From: Candidatus Zhuqueibacterota bacterium
Lineage (GTDB): Bacteria > Zhuqueibacterota > Zhuqueibacteria > Zhuqueibacterales > Zhuqueibacteraceae
Length of the DNA stretch: 64,000 nucleotides
Assembly (NCBI GenBank): GCA_022616415.1
Contig: JAKEEU010000323.1
Coordinates: forward strand, 24,580-88,579
Direction of reading: 5' to 3'
The translations under genes were made by a program, and so were the position numbers. Under the pieces are notes generated by a model. It searched no databases and was not told the origin of the DNA. It was given only the letters and a program-made list of their open reading frames with translations. Position 1 is the stretch's first letter. The number at the start of each line of letters is the position of its first letter. This document shows, in pieces, positions 1 to 8,738 of this stretch.

Positions 1-339
1 CAGCGCCACGCCAAGCCAGCGGGTTATCGACATATTCTCGTTAAAAAGCCACCAGGATAACACCAGGATGAGCATGTAACTGAGCGTCATTGAAACCGGA
101 TAGGCAAAGCTCAACTCGAGTTTGGAAACGACGAAAATCCACAGGGCAGCGCTGATTCCAGCCAGGAAGATCCACGACAACAAATATGGATTCAACACCA
201 AAGACATGATGGATTGCGTTAAATGTGTCGCATCAAAACCTATGCGCTTGCTCAAGGTCGCTTTTTTAAGCAACAGTTGTCCCACAATCCCGAAAAGAAT
301 GGACAGCAACAAAGCCAAATTGGCAAAAAGCTTAGACAT
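1..339 (-). CDS. Small EamA/SMR-type membrane transporter (3' end outside window)
   Basis: The reading frame opens with ATG at 339 and runs without a stop through 113 codons to the left edge, so the C-terminus is missing. The visible protein has three hydrophobic segments (about residues 5-25, 52-72 and 78-98), a GQLLLKKA stretch after the first helix, and SFAYPVSMTLSYML in the third. This pattern is seen in EamA/small multidrug resistance-like proteins such as the ArnE/ArnF lipid-linked sugar flippase subunits. As the last gene seen in the polysaccharide cluster, it may move a lipid-linked or small sugar substrate across the inner membrane; that role is inferred. A palindromic repeat separates it from the aminotransferase gene upstream. 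Confidence 0.75.
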   Translation of the reverse strand, partial: MSKLFANLALLLSILFGIVGQLLLKKATLSKRIGFDATHLTQSIMSLVLNPYLLSWIFLAGISAALWIFVVSKLELSFAYPVSMTLSYMLILVLSWWLFNENMSITRWLGVAL

Positions 340-364
340 AATAATTGGCCATTGGGCCGAAAAA

Positions 365-456
365 GTTAGAAAAAAATTCTAAAAATTTCTATGCCCCAAC
401 GGATAGATGAACCCAACTGTAAAGGCTTTATCCGTTGGGTTCATCTATCCGTTGGG
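365..456. repeat. CAACGGAT-family inverted repeat, left copy
   Basis: Two perfect 23-nt arms at 395-417 and 434-456 are reverse complements around a 16-nt loop, preceded by an AT-rich lead-in (GTTAGAAAAAAATTCTA, from 365). Nearly the same element, with the same lead-in, occurs at 63821-63902. It fills most of the 187-nt gap between the aminotransferase and transporter genes and could form a strong hairpin in RNA. Confidence 0.85.
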
Positions 457-526
457 AAAATTGGGTTTGTTCACAACCGCCCGAAGGGCTCCGGTTTTAA
501 GTTAATCTGAAAATCTGACGTAGATT

Positions 527-1630
527 CTATTTGTAGAAGAGCCGGATGCACTCTGCCACAGCTTCGACTTCGTCATCGCGGATTTCCGGATAAATCGGCA
601 AAGAGACAATTTCTTCGGCGGCCTTCTCTGCTGCCGGCAAGCTGCCCTTGTCCATTTGGAGTTCTCTGTAAGCTTCCTGGAGATGCACCGGAATCGGATA
701 ATGGATAATCGTTTCAATTCCCTGTTCTGCCAGATAAGCCATCAGCGCGTCGCGCTGCGGCGCACGGATGACATAGAGGTGAAAGACATGCGTGCCATAC
801 TTCGCGCGCGGCGGAGTTGTGACCGGCGTCTTTTCGAGGAGCCTGTCATAATAAAGCGCAATTTGCCGGCGTCGCTGATTGTTCTCATCCAAGTAAGGCA
901 ATTTGGCGCGCAAAATGGCGGCCTGGACTTCGTCCAACCGGCTGTTGAACCCCTTGATGGCGTGATAGTAGCGCCGGCGCTGGCCGTAATTCCGCAAAAG
1001 CCGGAGCCTGTCGGCCATTTCAGCATCGTTGGTGCAGACGAAGCCGGCGTCGCCGTAGGCGCCGAGATTTTTGCTCGGATAGAAACTGAAACATCCGGCG
1101 TCGCCAAAAATTCCAGCCTTGCGATCGCCATACATGGCACCGTGCGCTTGGCACGCATCTTCGATGACTTTGAGGTTGCGGCGGCGGGCGATTTCCAAAA
1201 TCGGCGCCAGATCTGCCGGCTGGCCGAATAGATGCACGGGCAGAATGACCTTCGTGCGCGCCGTAATGGCGGCTTCGAGTTTGTTGACATCCATCGTAAA
1301 GGTCGCTGGGTCGATATCCACCAATTTCGGAATGGCGTTGGCGAAAGATATGGCGCTGATTGTTGGCACGGCCGTATTTGAAACGGTGATGACTTCGTCG
1401 CCAGGTTCCACGCCGCATGCTAAAAGTGCAAGATGCAAGGCTTCAGTGCCAGAGCCGACGTTAATGCCATGCTTTGCACCGAGATAACTTGCGAACTCTT
1501 CTTCAAAACGCTGTCCTTCTTCTCCAAGAATAAACCAGGCGCGCTCGAAAACCCGGCGCACTGCAATGTCAACGGCGGATTGCAACGCCCGATATTGCCG
1601 GGTCATATCATAAAAAGGTATTTTCGTCAT
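527..1630 (-). CDS. DegT/DnrJ/EryC1/StrS-family sugar aminotransferase
   Basis: This 367-residue PLP enzyme has the full size and layout of nucleotide-sugar aminotransferases. GSGTEALHLAL (about 59-69) binds the cofactor phosphate, VIEDACQAHGA carries the Asp158 that contacts the pyridine nitrogen, and FYPSKNLGAYGD supplies the Schiff-base Lys187. Such enzymes transfer an amino group from glutamate to a keto-sugar nucleotide in the cytoplasm. The start overlaps the stop of the upstream epimerase gene by 4 nt (ATGA), so the two are translationally coupled and probably act in sequence on the same nucleotide sugar. The exact sugar (3-keto or 4-keto) cannot be told from sequence. Confidence 0.92.
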   Translation of the reverse strand: MTKIPFYDMTRQYRALQSAVDIAVRRVFERAWFILGEEGQRFEEEFASYLGAKHGINVGSGTEALHLALLACGVEPGDEVITVSNTAVPTISAISFANAIPKLVDIDPATFTMDVNKLEAAITARTKVILPVHLFGQPADLAPILEIARRRNLKVIEDACQAHGAMYGDRKAGIFGDAGCFSFYPSKNLGAYGDAGFVCTNDAEMADRLRLLRNYGQRRRYYHAIKGFNSRLDEVQAAILRAKLPYLDENNQRRRQIALYYDRLLEKTPVTTPPRAKYGTHVFHLYVIRAPQRDALMAYLAEQGIETIIHYPIPVHLQEAYRELQMDKGSLPAAEKAAEEIVSLPIYPEIRDDEVEAVAECIRLFYK

Positions 1631-2631
1631 TGGGGCCAGTAGTGTTCCTTATGTTTCTGATAAAAAGCCACCATTTTCTCCAGACCTTCGCGCAAGCTGA
1701 CCTGCGGCTCCCAGCCGAGGGTTTTGTAAATTTTTTCGTAATTGCCGTAATAATCGCCGATATCGATCCGTTTCTTTTCCGGTGGAAACGGCACGATGAC
1801 ATAAGAGCCTTTGCCAACGACCTCGAGCAGTGTTTTCACAAATTGCAGATGGGGCACGACTTCACGGCTGCCGAGGTTGTAGGCCTGGCCGTCGGTTTCG
1901 GGCGAAACGGCGGCCATCAGAAAGGCCCGCACCACGTCGTCGATGTAGTTGTAATCGCGCCGCTGCCTGCCGTCACCAAAGATTTTGATTTCCTCGCCGT
2001 TCATGGCCTGGCGAACAAACACGGGAATGAAACCCTGGCGATCGTGCTTCATCAAAAGACGCGGGCCATAGGTATTGGTCAAACGCAGGGAGCAGGCGCG
2101 AATGCCATAAACGTTGTTATAAAGAATATGGTAGTGCTCACCCGCCAGCTTGTTGATGCCATTCACGTCAACCGGACGCATCAGGTGTGATTCATCGACG
2201 GGCAAATACTTCGCCTTGCCGTATTGTTGCCGCGTGCCGGCGAAGACGATTTTTATGTTCTGGTTGAACTTGCGGCAAGTTTCCAAAATCGAAAGCTGGC
2301 TCCGGCAATTGATTTCCAAATCCGTATACGGATCGCGCATGCTATCGATGTGGCTGACTTGCCCGGCCAGGTTGAACATAAAATCCTGGCCGCGCACCAA
2401 ATAACGCATGCTGGACTCATCACGCACGTCGGCAATGTTGATTCTGACTTTATCCTGGATATCAACAATGTTAAACAGGTTGCCGCCATAGTCATCAATC
2501 ATCGAATCCACGAGCGTAACCTTGGCGCCCAGCTCAACCAGAGCGTGAGCCAAATTTGAACCGATGAAGCCAAGGCCGCCGGTGATCAAGACGTTTCGAT
2601 TTTGATAAGCGTCACGATAATCCATTATCAA
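1627..2631 (-). CDS. NAD-dependent epimerase/dehydratase (extended SDR) with Tyr-to-Asn active site
   Basis: The 334-residue protein starts with a Rossmann motif (G18xxG21xxG24) and follows the extended short-chain dehydrogenase plan of nucleotide-sugar epimerases and 4,6-dehydratases, with LRLTNTYGPR and a GDGRQRRDYNYIDD segment near residues 225-240. The usual YxxxK catalytic pair reads NGINK (157-161): Lys161 is kept but Asn replaces Tyr. A TTG start at 2631 has AGGAG six bases upstream; an ATG at 2625 is the alternative. Coupling to the DegT aminotransferase suggests it makes that enzyme's substrate, although without the Tyr its chemistry is uncertain. Confidence 0.85.
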   Translation of the reverse strand: MIMDYRDAYQNRNVLITGGLGFIGSNLAHALVELGAKVTLVDSMIDDYGGNLFNIVDIQDKVRINIADVRDESSMRYLVRGQDFMFNLAGQVSHIDSMRDPYTDLEINCRSQLSILETCRKFNQNIKIVFAGTRQQYGKAKYLPVDESHLMRPVDVNGINKLAGEHYHILYNNVYGIRACSLRLTNTYGPRLLMKHDRQGFIPVFVRQAMNGEEIKIFGDGRQRRDYNYIDDVVRAFLMAAVSPETDGQAYNLGSREVVPHLQFVKTLLEVVGKGSYVIVPFPPEKKRIDIGDYYGNYEKIYKTLGWEPQVSLREGLEKMVAFYQKHKEHYWPQ

Positions 2632-2697
2632 ACGTGTCTCCTGGGCATCGTATTACCCGCAACATGGACAAGCCACAACCAAAAAATTTAAAAAATA

Positions 2698-2726
2698 CCC
2701 CAACGGATGAAAAGCGACCAACGGAT
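2698..2726. repeat. Degenerate CAACGGAT repeat
   Basis: Within the 120-nt gap between the epimerase and the GT2 gene, CCCCAACGGAT at 2698-2708 and CCAACGGAT at 2718-2726 lie 20 nt apart. These are the same words that build the long inverted repeats at 365-456 and 63821-63902. It looks like an eroded or partial member of that family. Confidence 0.5.
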
Positions 2727-2751
2727 AAAAAAATATTTGCAAAAAAAGCAG

Positions 2752-3645
2752 TCAAACTTCGTGTTCGTGATGCAATTTGGCCGTGCTCTGACTGGCCGGA
2801 GGCGCGGCCAAAACCCCGCTATCTGCTCTCCCGTTATAGCGCTTTAAAAAAACCAAACGCCACCAAAGCTTGACAAGATCGACGCCAACGCGAAAGACGC
2901 GCCGGAAATTGAAGAATTGTGATTTTCCGCTGGCGCGAAAAAAGTGATTGACCGGCACCTCGGCAAAGCGGGCGCCGGCGTCGTGAAGCTTTTTAATCAT
3001 CTCGACGCAGATGACGCCGCTGTTGCGCTCCAGCCGGATGCGATCAAAAAGCTCGCGTCGCATCAGACGGAAATCGCAATCGACGTCGCGTATGGTAAAG
3101 CCAAAGGCCAGCTTCGTCACCGTATGATAGAGCTTGCCGATCCAAATGCGGTACCACGGATCGTGGCGCTTGATCTTGTAGCCGTTGACGACGTCCACGC
3201 CGTTTTTTATGGCGGGCACCAGATTCAACAGCTCGCGCACATCATATTGCGCGTCGCCATCCGTATAAAAAATAAAATCTTTTTTCGCTGCTTTGAAGCC
3301 GGATTTCAGCGCGCCGCCGTAACCGCGGTTTTTTTCATGATGCACCACCCGGACTTTGGGGTATTGCTTTTCCAGAAAATCGAGAATTTCCCGGGTGTGC
3401 GACTGGCTGCCATCATTCACCAAAATGATTTCGTAGTCCGGCGTGATCCGCTCGGCGGTCATCACGGCCAGCGATACCATGCTGCCGATGGTGCCCCAAT
3501 CATTATAGACCGGAAAAAAAATCGATAGACTGAATGGCTCGGGCAATGAATTGATAGACGTGCCATTGTCACTGTGGGGCTTTGCTGCCATTGATTGCTC
3601 CAAGACTTGGCCGACACCATCATTACTAATAAAGCTCGGTTGCAT
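2752..3645 (-). CDS. Family 2 glycosyltransferase (DPM1/DPG-synthase-like)
   Basis: This 297-residue cytoplasmic GT-A enzyme has FFPVYNDWGTIG near residue 45, VNDGS at about 76-80 and the TDGDAQYD metal-binding motif near 128-135 (D129 and D131). These are typical of polyprenyl-phosphate sugar synthases. It has no C-terminal membrane helices, unlike the GtrB-like paralogues at 24.2-27.2 kb. The ATG at 3645 is preferred over a GTG at 3675 because AGGATGG sits just upstream. It probably loads a sugar on undecaprenyl phosphate for the GT-C enzymes encoded upstream; that is inference from context. Confidence 0.88.
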   Translation of the reverse strand: MQPSFISNDGVGQVLEQSMAAKPHSDNGTSINSLPEPFSLSIFFPVYNDWGTIGSMVSLAVMTAERITPDYEIILVNDGSQSHTREILDFLEKQYPKVRVVHHEKNRGYGGALKSGFKAAKKDFIFYTDGDAQYDVRELLNLVPAIKNGVDVVNGYKIKRHDPWYRIWIGKLYHTVTKLAFGFTIRDVDCDFRLMRRELFDRIRLERNSGVICVEMIKKLHDAGARFAEVPVNHFFRASGKSQFFNFRRVFRVGVDLVKLWWRLVFLKRYNGRADSGVLAAPPASQSTAKLHHEHEV

Positions 3646-3716
3646 AAATCCATCCTGATTTTTATAACAAGTCACGCATACTGCTATGCCAGTGACGCTA
3701 AACTTGTCGTTTTTAC

Positions 3717-3722
3717 ATTATA
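3717..3722 (-). promoter_or_regulatory. Possible -10 box before the GT2 gene
   Basis: The minus strand reads TATAAT here, in the 130-nt gap before the GT2 start at 3645, placing a transcript start about 65 nt upstream of the gene. No convincing -35 hexamer is visible at 16-18 nt, so this is only a candidate for an internal promoter. Confidence 0.25.
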
Positions 3723-3775
3723 CACGCACTAAGGCAGTTTTGCGTTCTCACTAGGTTCTTCAATATTGCCAGATA

Positions 3776-5209
3776 TCAAGTTTGCCTTTTGTTAATGCCA
3801 GAAAAGGAATTGCCGATTATAGTGTTCCTCTCAAAACCCGGCTCGACCGAAAATTCATTAGCGCCGGGTATTTGAGACACGACTTCATTTCGCGATCGTT
3901 GTTTATGCATTTTGAGCTGCGCCATCGCTTGCCGCTCCAGACGCAGTAACGCAACTTGCAAGACCACGATCATCCAGAAGTACATCTGAACGGGATGGCT
4001 AATCCAAAAATCAGGGCCAGGTATTGATGCAATCAAAAATCCTGCTAAAGAAGCGAAGCAGCCACGGCTTAAATTTGAAACGAAAAATATTCGCGAGCGC
4101 ATGCCTTTAATGGCCTGAGCTAAAATAGCAAGCAAGAAACCCGCCATAAACACCAGGCCGGGAATGCCAATCTCAGCGGCAATCAAGAGATACACATTAT
4201 GCACAAAATAGGTGGTGGGTTGCAGGTGATAATTCCAATATCCCACACCGATAATCGGATTTGACTTAATGATATCCAGCGACTCGGCCTGCAGTTTTTT
4301 GCGGCCTTCCCACATACTTTCGGCCTTGTAGGAAAAAAGTCGATCCGTAAATACAGCGCCGTACTTCATTGCAAAAATCACCGCCAAGATCACGAGCGGC
4401 ATTGAAAGCCCCAAAAGCACTTTTTTCAACTTTAACCCCCGGCGGAAAAGGTCATAGCCCAGCATACATAAAATCCCGAAAGCTGTCCCGATCCAGGCCC
4501 CTCGGCTGGAAGAGGTAAACAGAGCAATTCCACCAACCAACAATGCTGTGCCTGAAAAGTAGGCCCATCGAAGATTGCCTTGCATCAAAGAGGTGAACAA
4601 AACACGAGCCGTTATCGGCAGCATGAACACCAAATACATCCCTATTTCGTTGGCGTGATAAAAAGTGCCTTTGGATCGCCACCACATCCACGATTGAACC
4701 TCGTCGATCACCCCAAGCTTGAACTCCGGGATTTTAAATTGCAACATGCACAACATTCCCTGAAAGATCATCGCTGCCATCAAAGCACCAACAAAATATT
4801 GAACGTCTTTGGCGGAATGCAAGGATTTCAGCGCCGCGTAGAAAATCATCATATCAATAATGCCACGCGCGACGCCGCTAAACGCAAAAGACTCATTCAA
4901 AGCCGGGATCAGAGAAAGGGCGCAGAAAACAATCACACCTATCCAGAAGTATAGCAGAACCGGAAAGCGATCCTTGAGTTGAAGACGGCGTTGCGGGTCA
5001 ACAAAATTCCAAACAAACAGTACGATAAAGATCAAATAGGTTAGTGTAAAATCCATATTGAAATAGTCCATCCGAATTCCACTCTGCCAGGCAATAGTCA
5101 TCACAGCCGCTGCCAGGAGGAAGCGCGACAGGTTGGCGTAAAACAACAGCCCAAATCCCATTGACACCACACAGATAACAACAAAGGCTAATTTAGTTGA
5201 TATCAGCAT
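3776..5209 (-). CDS. O-antigen ligase/polymerase-like membrane protein (Wzy/WaaL family)
   Basis: A 477-residue polytopic protein with about 11-12 hydrophobic segments. The segment FTSSSRGAWIGTAFGIL near residue 230 and the periplasmic stretch GVGYWNYHLQPTTYFVHN near 325-345 (with the His of the HNVYL motif) match the Wzy_C/O-antigen ligase superfamily. These proteins join lipid-linked glycans, either end to end (polymerase) or to a lipid or protein acceptor (ligase). It is the only such gene recognised in the window, so it is the best candidate for polymerising the polysaccharide made here. It starts 2 nt after the stop of the GT-C gene. Confidence 0.85.
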   Translation of the reverse strand: MLISTKLAFVVICVVSMGFGLLFYANLSRFLLAAAVMTIAWQSGIRMDYFNMDFTLTYLIFIVLFVWNFVDPQRRLQLKDRFPVLLYFWIGVIVFCALSLIPALNESFAFSGVARGIIDMMIFYAALKSLHSAKDVQYFVGALMAAMIFQGMLCMLQFKIPEFKLGVIDEVQSWMWWRSKGTFYHANEIGMYLVFMLPITARVLFTSLMQGNLRWAYFSGTALLVGGIALFTSSSRGAWIGTAFGILCMLGYDLFRRGLKLKKVLLGLSMPLVILAVIFAMKYGAVFTDRLFSYKAESMWEGRKKLQAESLDIIKSNPIIGVGYWNYHLQPTTYFVHNVYLLIAAEIGIPGLVFMAGFLLAILAQAIKGMRSRIFFVSNLSRGCFASLAGFLIASIPGPDFWISHPVQMYFWMIVVLQVALLRLERQAMAQLKMHKQRSRNEVVSQIPGANEFSVEPGFERNTIIGNSFSGINKRQT

Positions 5210-5211
5210 AA

Positions 5212-6855
5212 CTAGTCATTCATTTTGCATTCCGTCCGCAGCAACTGATAAATGATCACGCGCAAACCCGAGATATCGATCTGATCATAAACAGGCTTCA
5301 ACTCCTTGGGCACATCTTTTCGATTGAAAAGGCCAATCAGATTGGGGAACTCATCCTGATAACGCTCATCAATGATCATATAATCGACGCCGCGGTGAGC
5401 TGCATATTCCACAATCCGATCAACCGTATCGTAAGAAAATGTCGCGGTCTTGCGAATATCGAATTGGCCCGCGTAAAAATCTACGGCCTTGTTGTAACTC
5501 ATCAGTACCGGGGTGTGATCAGTATTTGCTTTCAACCAATCGCCGGTCTCTTTCAGCTCAACGGCATCCGTCCAAAAATCACGCGAGAGACGGGATCGCC
5601 CCACCACTTTGCCCAACTCCGGAAGAAACGACAAAATAAAAAGCAACAACGCCGTCAGAACTATGCCCCATCTGGCACTCGCACGCGAGAACATATCCAT
5701 AGGCAGCAAGCGGAAAAAATGACGCATTCGTCTAAACAAAATAACGGCGCCGTGGCCGGCCCAAATAAAACAAAGCGGCAACAAAGATGAAAAATAACGC
5801 TCATTGATATGAAAAAAAGGGATCACCATCAGCCAGAAAAAGACAATAAAAGTGAGTAGATAAAGATGCAATTGGGCCTGCGGCCATGTCCAGCGGCCGG
5901 CTACAAGGCCGAGCGCCATAAGAAAAAACATTGGCCCGGTAATCACTCCGGGAATGGCGTAACGAAGAAGCTTGTATACATTCTCGGCCATCGTTTTTGC
6001 CAAGTCAGTTAAATTGCGGGCGCTGCCATCACTACCAGCAAACGTATTCACTTCATAGTCGTGGAAAGTGCCGAGATGATAGGCCATATCCAATGGCAAC
6101 TTTTCGTTGTCCGGCAACAACCGATTGATGGAGGTCACATCAAAGCGGTTCACTTTATATTTTCCGCTGATTGTCCATTCGCCGGTTGCCTGCCGTAAAT
6201 ACAGAAGATAGGGCAAAGCACACAACACTGCAACCATCGCGGTGACGAACATAATTTTCACCAGTGCCGGCTGCCGGTCCCGGCGCCAATGAAAAGTGAG
6301 CCATACGCCTGCGACAAACAAATAAACGAAAAGATAGCCAAGCCCCTCGGGTTTGGTCAAATAGGACATGCCCCAAAAGGCGCCGGCCAACGCTCCTTTC
6401 CTAATTGAACGATTTTTAAGAGCAAACCATCCCGCGGCGACGCCGCTTGTGGATAGAAACGTGTAGGTCGATTCGGAAAGCGCATTGGTTGCATCAAAAG
6501 CCAACGCTGGAAATATGGCAAGCAAAAACGCCGATACCAAACCTGTCCGCGCGCCAAAAAGCTCCCTGGCCAAAAGATAAACCGGGATGATGACTGCCGT
6601 GCCGGTGATCATCGAAACGAGCCGGCCGACAAGCTCAAAGTCATGGCTGAAGAGCGATAGCAGCGCAATGAGCGCCGGGTACATCGGCGGCCAGTATGGA
6701 TGCAAAAGATTCTTCCAGCCGTGAAGAGCAGCAGCCGCGCCGAGCTGCAAATAATGCGGCTCATCGAATCCGATTGCAAATCGCCAATTCATCAGGAATA
6801 GCCTGAATGCCAAGGCGAGCACGAGAAGCGCCGCCAGTTGTTTGGAAACTTTCAT
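5212..6855 (-). CDS. ArnT/PMT-like GT-C glycosyltransferase
   Basis: This 547-residue multi-pass protein has the GT-C signature at its first periplasmic loop, GFDEPHYLQLG, where Asp31-Glu32 correspond to the catalytic acidic pair, followed by PPMYPALIALLSLF and many transmembrane helices. The C-terminal 130 residues are soluble and probably periplasmic. Enzymes of this family move a sugar from undecaprenyl phosphate to a lipid, glycan or protein on the outer face of the inner membrane. It is flanked by two other large polytopic proteins (DUF2079 and DUF6056-like), so three membrane glycosylation-type proteins are encoded in a row. Confidence 0.87.
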   Translation of the reverse strand: MKVSKQLAALLVLALAFRLFLMNWRFAIGFDEPHYLQLGAAAALHGWKNLLHPYWPPMYPALIALLSLFSHDFELVGRLVSMITGTAVIIPVYLLARELFGARTGLVSAFLLAIFPALAFDATNALSESTYTFLSTSGVAAGWFALKNRSIRKGALAGAFWGMSYLTKPEGLGYLFVYLFVAGVWLTFHWRRDRQPALVKIMFVTAMVAVLCALPYLLYLRQATGEWTISGKYKVNRFDVTSINRLLPDNEKLPLDMAYHLGTFHDYEVNTFAGSDGSARNLTDLAKTMAENVYKLLRYAIPGVITGPMFFLMALGLVAGRWTWPQAQLHLYLLTFIVFFWLMVIPFFHINERYFSSLLPLCFIWAGHGAVILFRRMRHFFRLLPMDMFSRASARWGIVLTALLLFILSFLPELGKVVGRSRLSRDFWTDAVELKETGDWLKANTDHTPVLMSYNKAVDFYAGQFDIRKTATFSYDTVDRIVEYAAHRGVDYMIIDERYQDEFPNLIGLFNRKDVPKELKPVYDQIDISGLRVIIYQLLRTECKMND

Positions 6856-6864
6856 CGTAGAAAC

Positions 6865-8736
6865 TTAGAAATCAAAAAGCTTGACCGCTTCGCCATCCTG
6901 CTCAAATTGCAAGCTTACCGTTACATGGCCCGGCGCAAAACCATCGCGGATTTCCCAATAAACCTCTTCACGCACGATTTCTCCCGGTTGCCACTGCGAT
7001 GGCGGATATAATCCGAAAGCCGGATTATGCGGCGATGAAAAACCGGCTTCGCCATTGCTTAGCAAAAACTGAGCGCCATTGCCATGGCTTAAAGGATGAG
7101 TCGCTCTCCAATAGAGAGTAAAATGATAGTAAAATGTATCCCAATAACGGGTGTTCGTATGCCAGGTATAGCCAAGAAACGCAAGCGTATCATTGACGGC
7201 GATCGCCAGCGGATTTCCTATTTCCTGCTGCTGGGCAATTGCGAGATTACGCAAGCCCGTTTTATATTCATAGCCGCGTTGAAAAAGCGCCACGCCATCT
7301 TCATACTGCACGACGCCGTAATTCGGATCGTTCAATACCCGCCAAATGTGCTCGTCGACCGGTTTCGCGGGTGTTAAAAAAAAACTTGTCCGAGTCATCA
7401 GGCGAAATTCATGGTTGGCAAAATCGTATAAAATGTAATCGACGGAGTCGATATGATCGGGAAAAGCGTAAAGCTCACGGCGCTCCGCCGTTCGGGATCC
7501 CAGGATGGTATCGACTGACAACGAGGCATTTTCAGGAATCCCGGCAGCGAGGCGATCGATCGCCTCGTGATGCGAGGTTCTTTTCCATTCGGCCATTTTA
7601 CGAAGATTCGATTTTACGGCACACGCGACAATGGAACAGAGCAGCACAGCGGCGAGAATTATTCGGCGCAGTTGTTGAATCCTGGCCTCATGCATGCCAC
7701 GCTTTTGAAATGTTCGTAGAACATTGGCCAGCCCATAAATGGCCGAGACAAAAATGATTGGGGTTAGCGTCGCCGTGTATGGATATTCAATGACGTGCGC
7801 GGGGTACCAATCGCTGAGAAGATTGATCAGCAGAATCGGGCTAACAATCGCCAGCGTCCACGGACTCCCCAAGCTCAGAAAAGCCAGTGGGACAAACAGC
7901 CAAAATAGATAGGCAGCGTTAAGTATGGTCAGAAAATGCTCGTCTAATAAATAGATTGGTTTTTCCCAAATCAGTTTGCCACCTTCAAGATAGGCCCAGT
8001 GGCTCGGTCGGGTAATGGCTTTGGCCGCCTCACTAACTTCCGTAGCAAATTGGCTGACCAGCCAGAGATGCCTAGAATAGAACACGCCGAACCAGAGCGC
8101 GGCAAATACTGCCAAAAGCGCTCCGCGCTTGATCTTCTTTCTGGTAAGTGCGATGTAAATCCCGGTCATGCCCCAGATGACGGCAACGTCCTCGCGGCAG
8201 AGCAACGCCCAAAAGGCAAAGAACAAAAACCAGCCGATGCGCTCTTTATCGAGAAAATAAAAAGCGTACAAGATCAACGAAGTTGAGAAAACGATGCCGT
8301 GCACGTCAAATAAGTTGGTGTTGTGCATCGCGGGATACAACAAATAGGCTGCTGCGAAGGCCATTCCCGCAGCCTGGCTGCTCAACCGATCCCTGGCCAA
8401 CAAATAGACCGGCAAAGCGCCGACCGCTAAAAACAAAGACTGCAACACCAGCAGGGTTTCAGCGCGCGGCGCCAGCTTATAGAAAAGCGCCAGAGGAATA
8501 TATATGAACTCCCAGTGCGCCAGCCAAAACCGCGAGGCCGGTATGCCAAGATTGACACTTTCCTCTAAAAGGCGGCCCTGACCGGTGTTATACCACGTCT
8601 GAATCATGATGCCGAGATCAAAGAGGGTGCCGTTGAAGCTTTCCCATCGCTGAATGGAAGCGCAGCTAAAGAGCACGGTGTAAGCGGCAGCCAACAATCC
8701 TGCAATGGCCAAGCCGAGATGATTTCGACGCGCCAT
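6865..8736 (-). CDS. DUF2079-family polytopic membrane protein
   Basis: The 623-residue protein has about ten hydrophobic segments followed by a soluble C-terminal region of about 240 residues. The N-terminal stretch SFNGTLFDLGIMIQTWYN and the following helices match the DUF2079 family, which is related in topology to GT-C transferases. A role in adding sugars from a lipid carrier is likely but unproven. ATG at 8736 lies just after the stop of the upstream gene; a TTG at 8742 would overlap it by 4 nt. The C-terminal part resembles a small carbohydrate-binding-like beta domain in composition, but this is not certain. Confidence 0.78.
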   Translation of the reverse strand: MARRNHLGLAIAGLLAAAYTVLFSCASIQRWESFNGTLFDLGIMIQTWYNTGQGRLLEESVNLGIPASRFWLAHWEFIYIPLALFYKLAPRAETLLVLQSLFLAVGALPVYLLARDRLSSQAAGMAFAAAYLLYPAMHNTNLFDVHGIVFSTSLILYAFYFLDKERIGWFLFFAFWALLCREDVAVIWGMTGIYIALTRKKIKRGALLAVFAALWFGVFYSRHLWLVSQFATEVSEAAKAITRPSHWAYLEGGKLIWEKPIYLLDEHFLTILNAAYLFWLFVPLAFLSLGSPWTLAIVSPILLINLLSDWYPAHVIEYPYTATLTPIIFVSAIYGLANVLRTFQKRGMHEARIQQLRRIILAAVLLCSIVACAVKSNLRKMAEWKRTSHHEAIDRLAAGIPENASLSVDTILGSRTAERRELYAFPDHIDSVDYILYDFANHEFRLMTRTSFFLTPAKPVDEHIWRVLNDPNYGVVQYEDGVALFQRGYEYKTGLRNLAIAQQQEIGNPLAIAVNDTLAFLGYTWHTNTRYWDTFYYHFTLYWRATHPLSHGNGAQFLLSNGEAGFSSPHNPAFGLYPPSQWQPGEIVREEVYWEIRDGFAPGHVTVSLQFEQDGEAVKLFDF

Positions 8737-8738
8737 TA

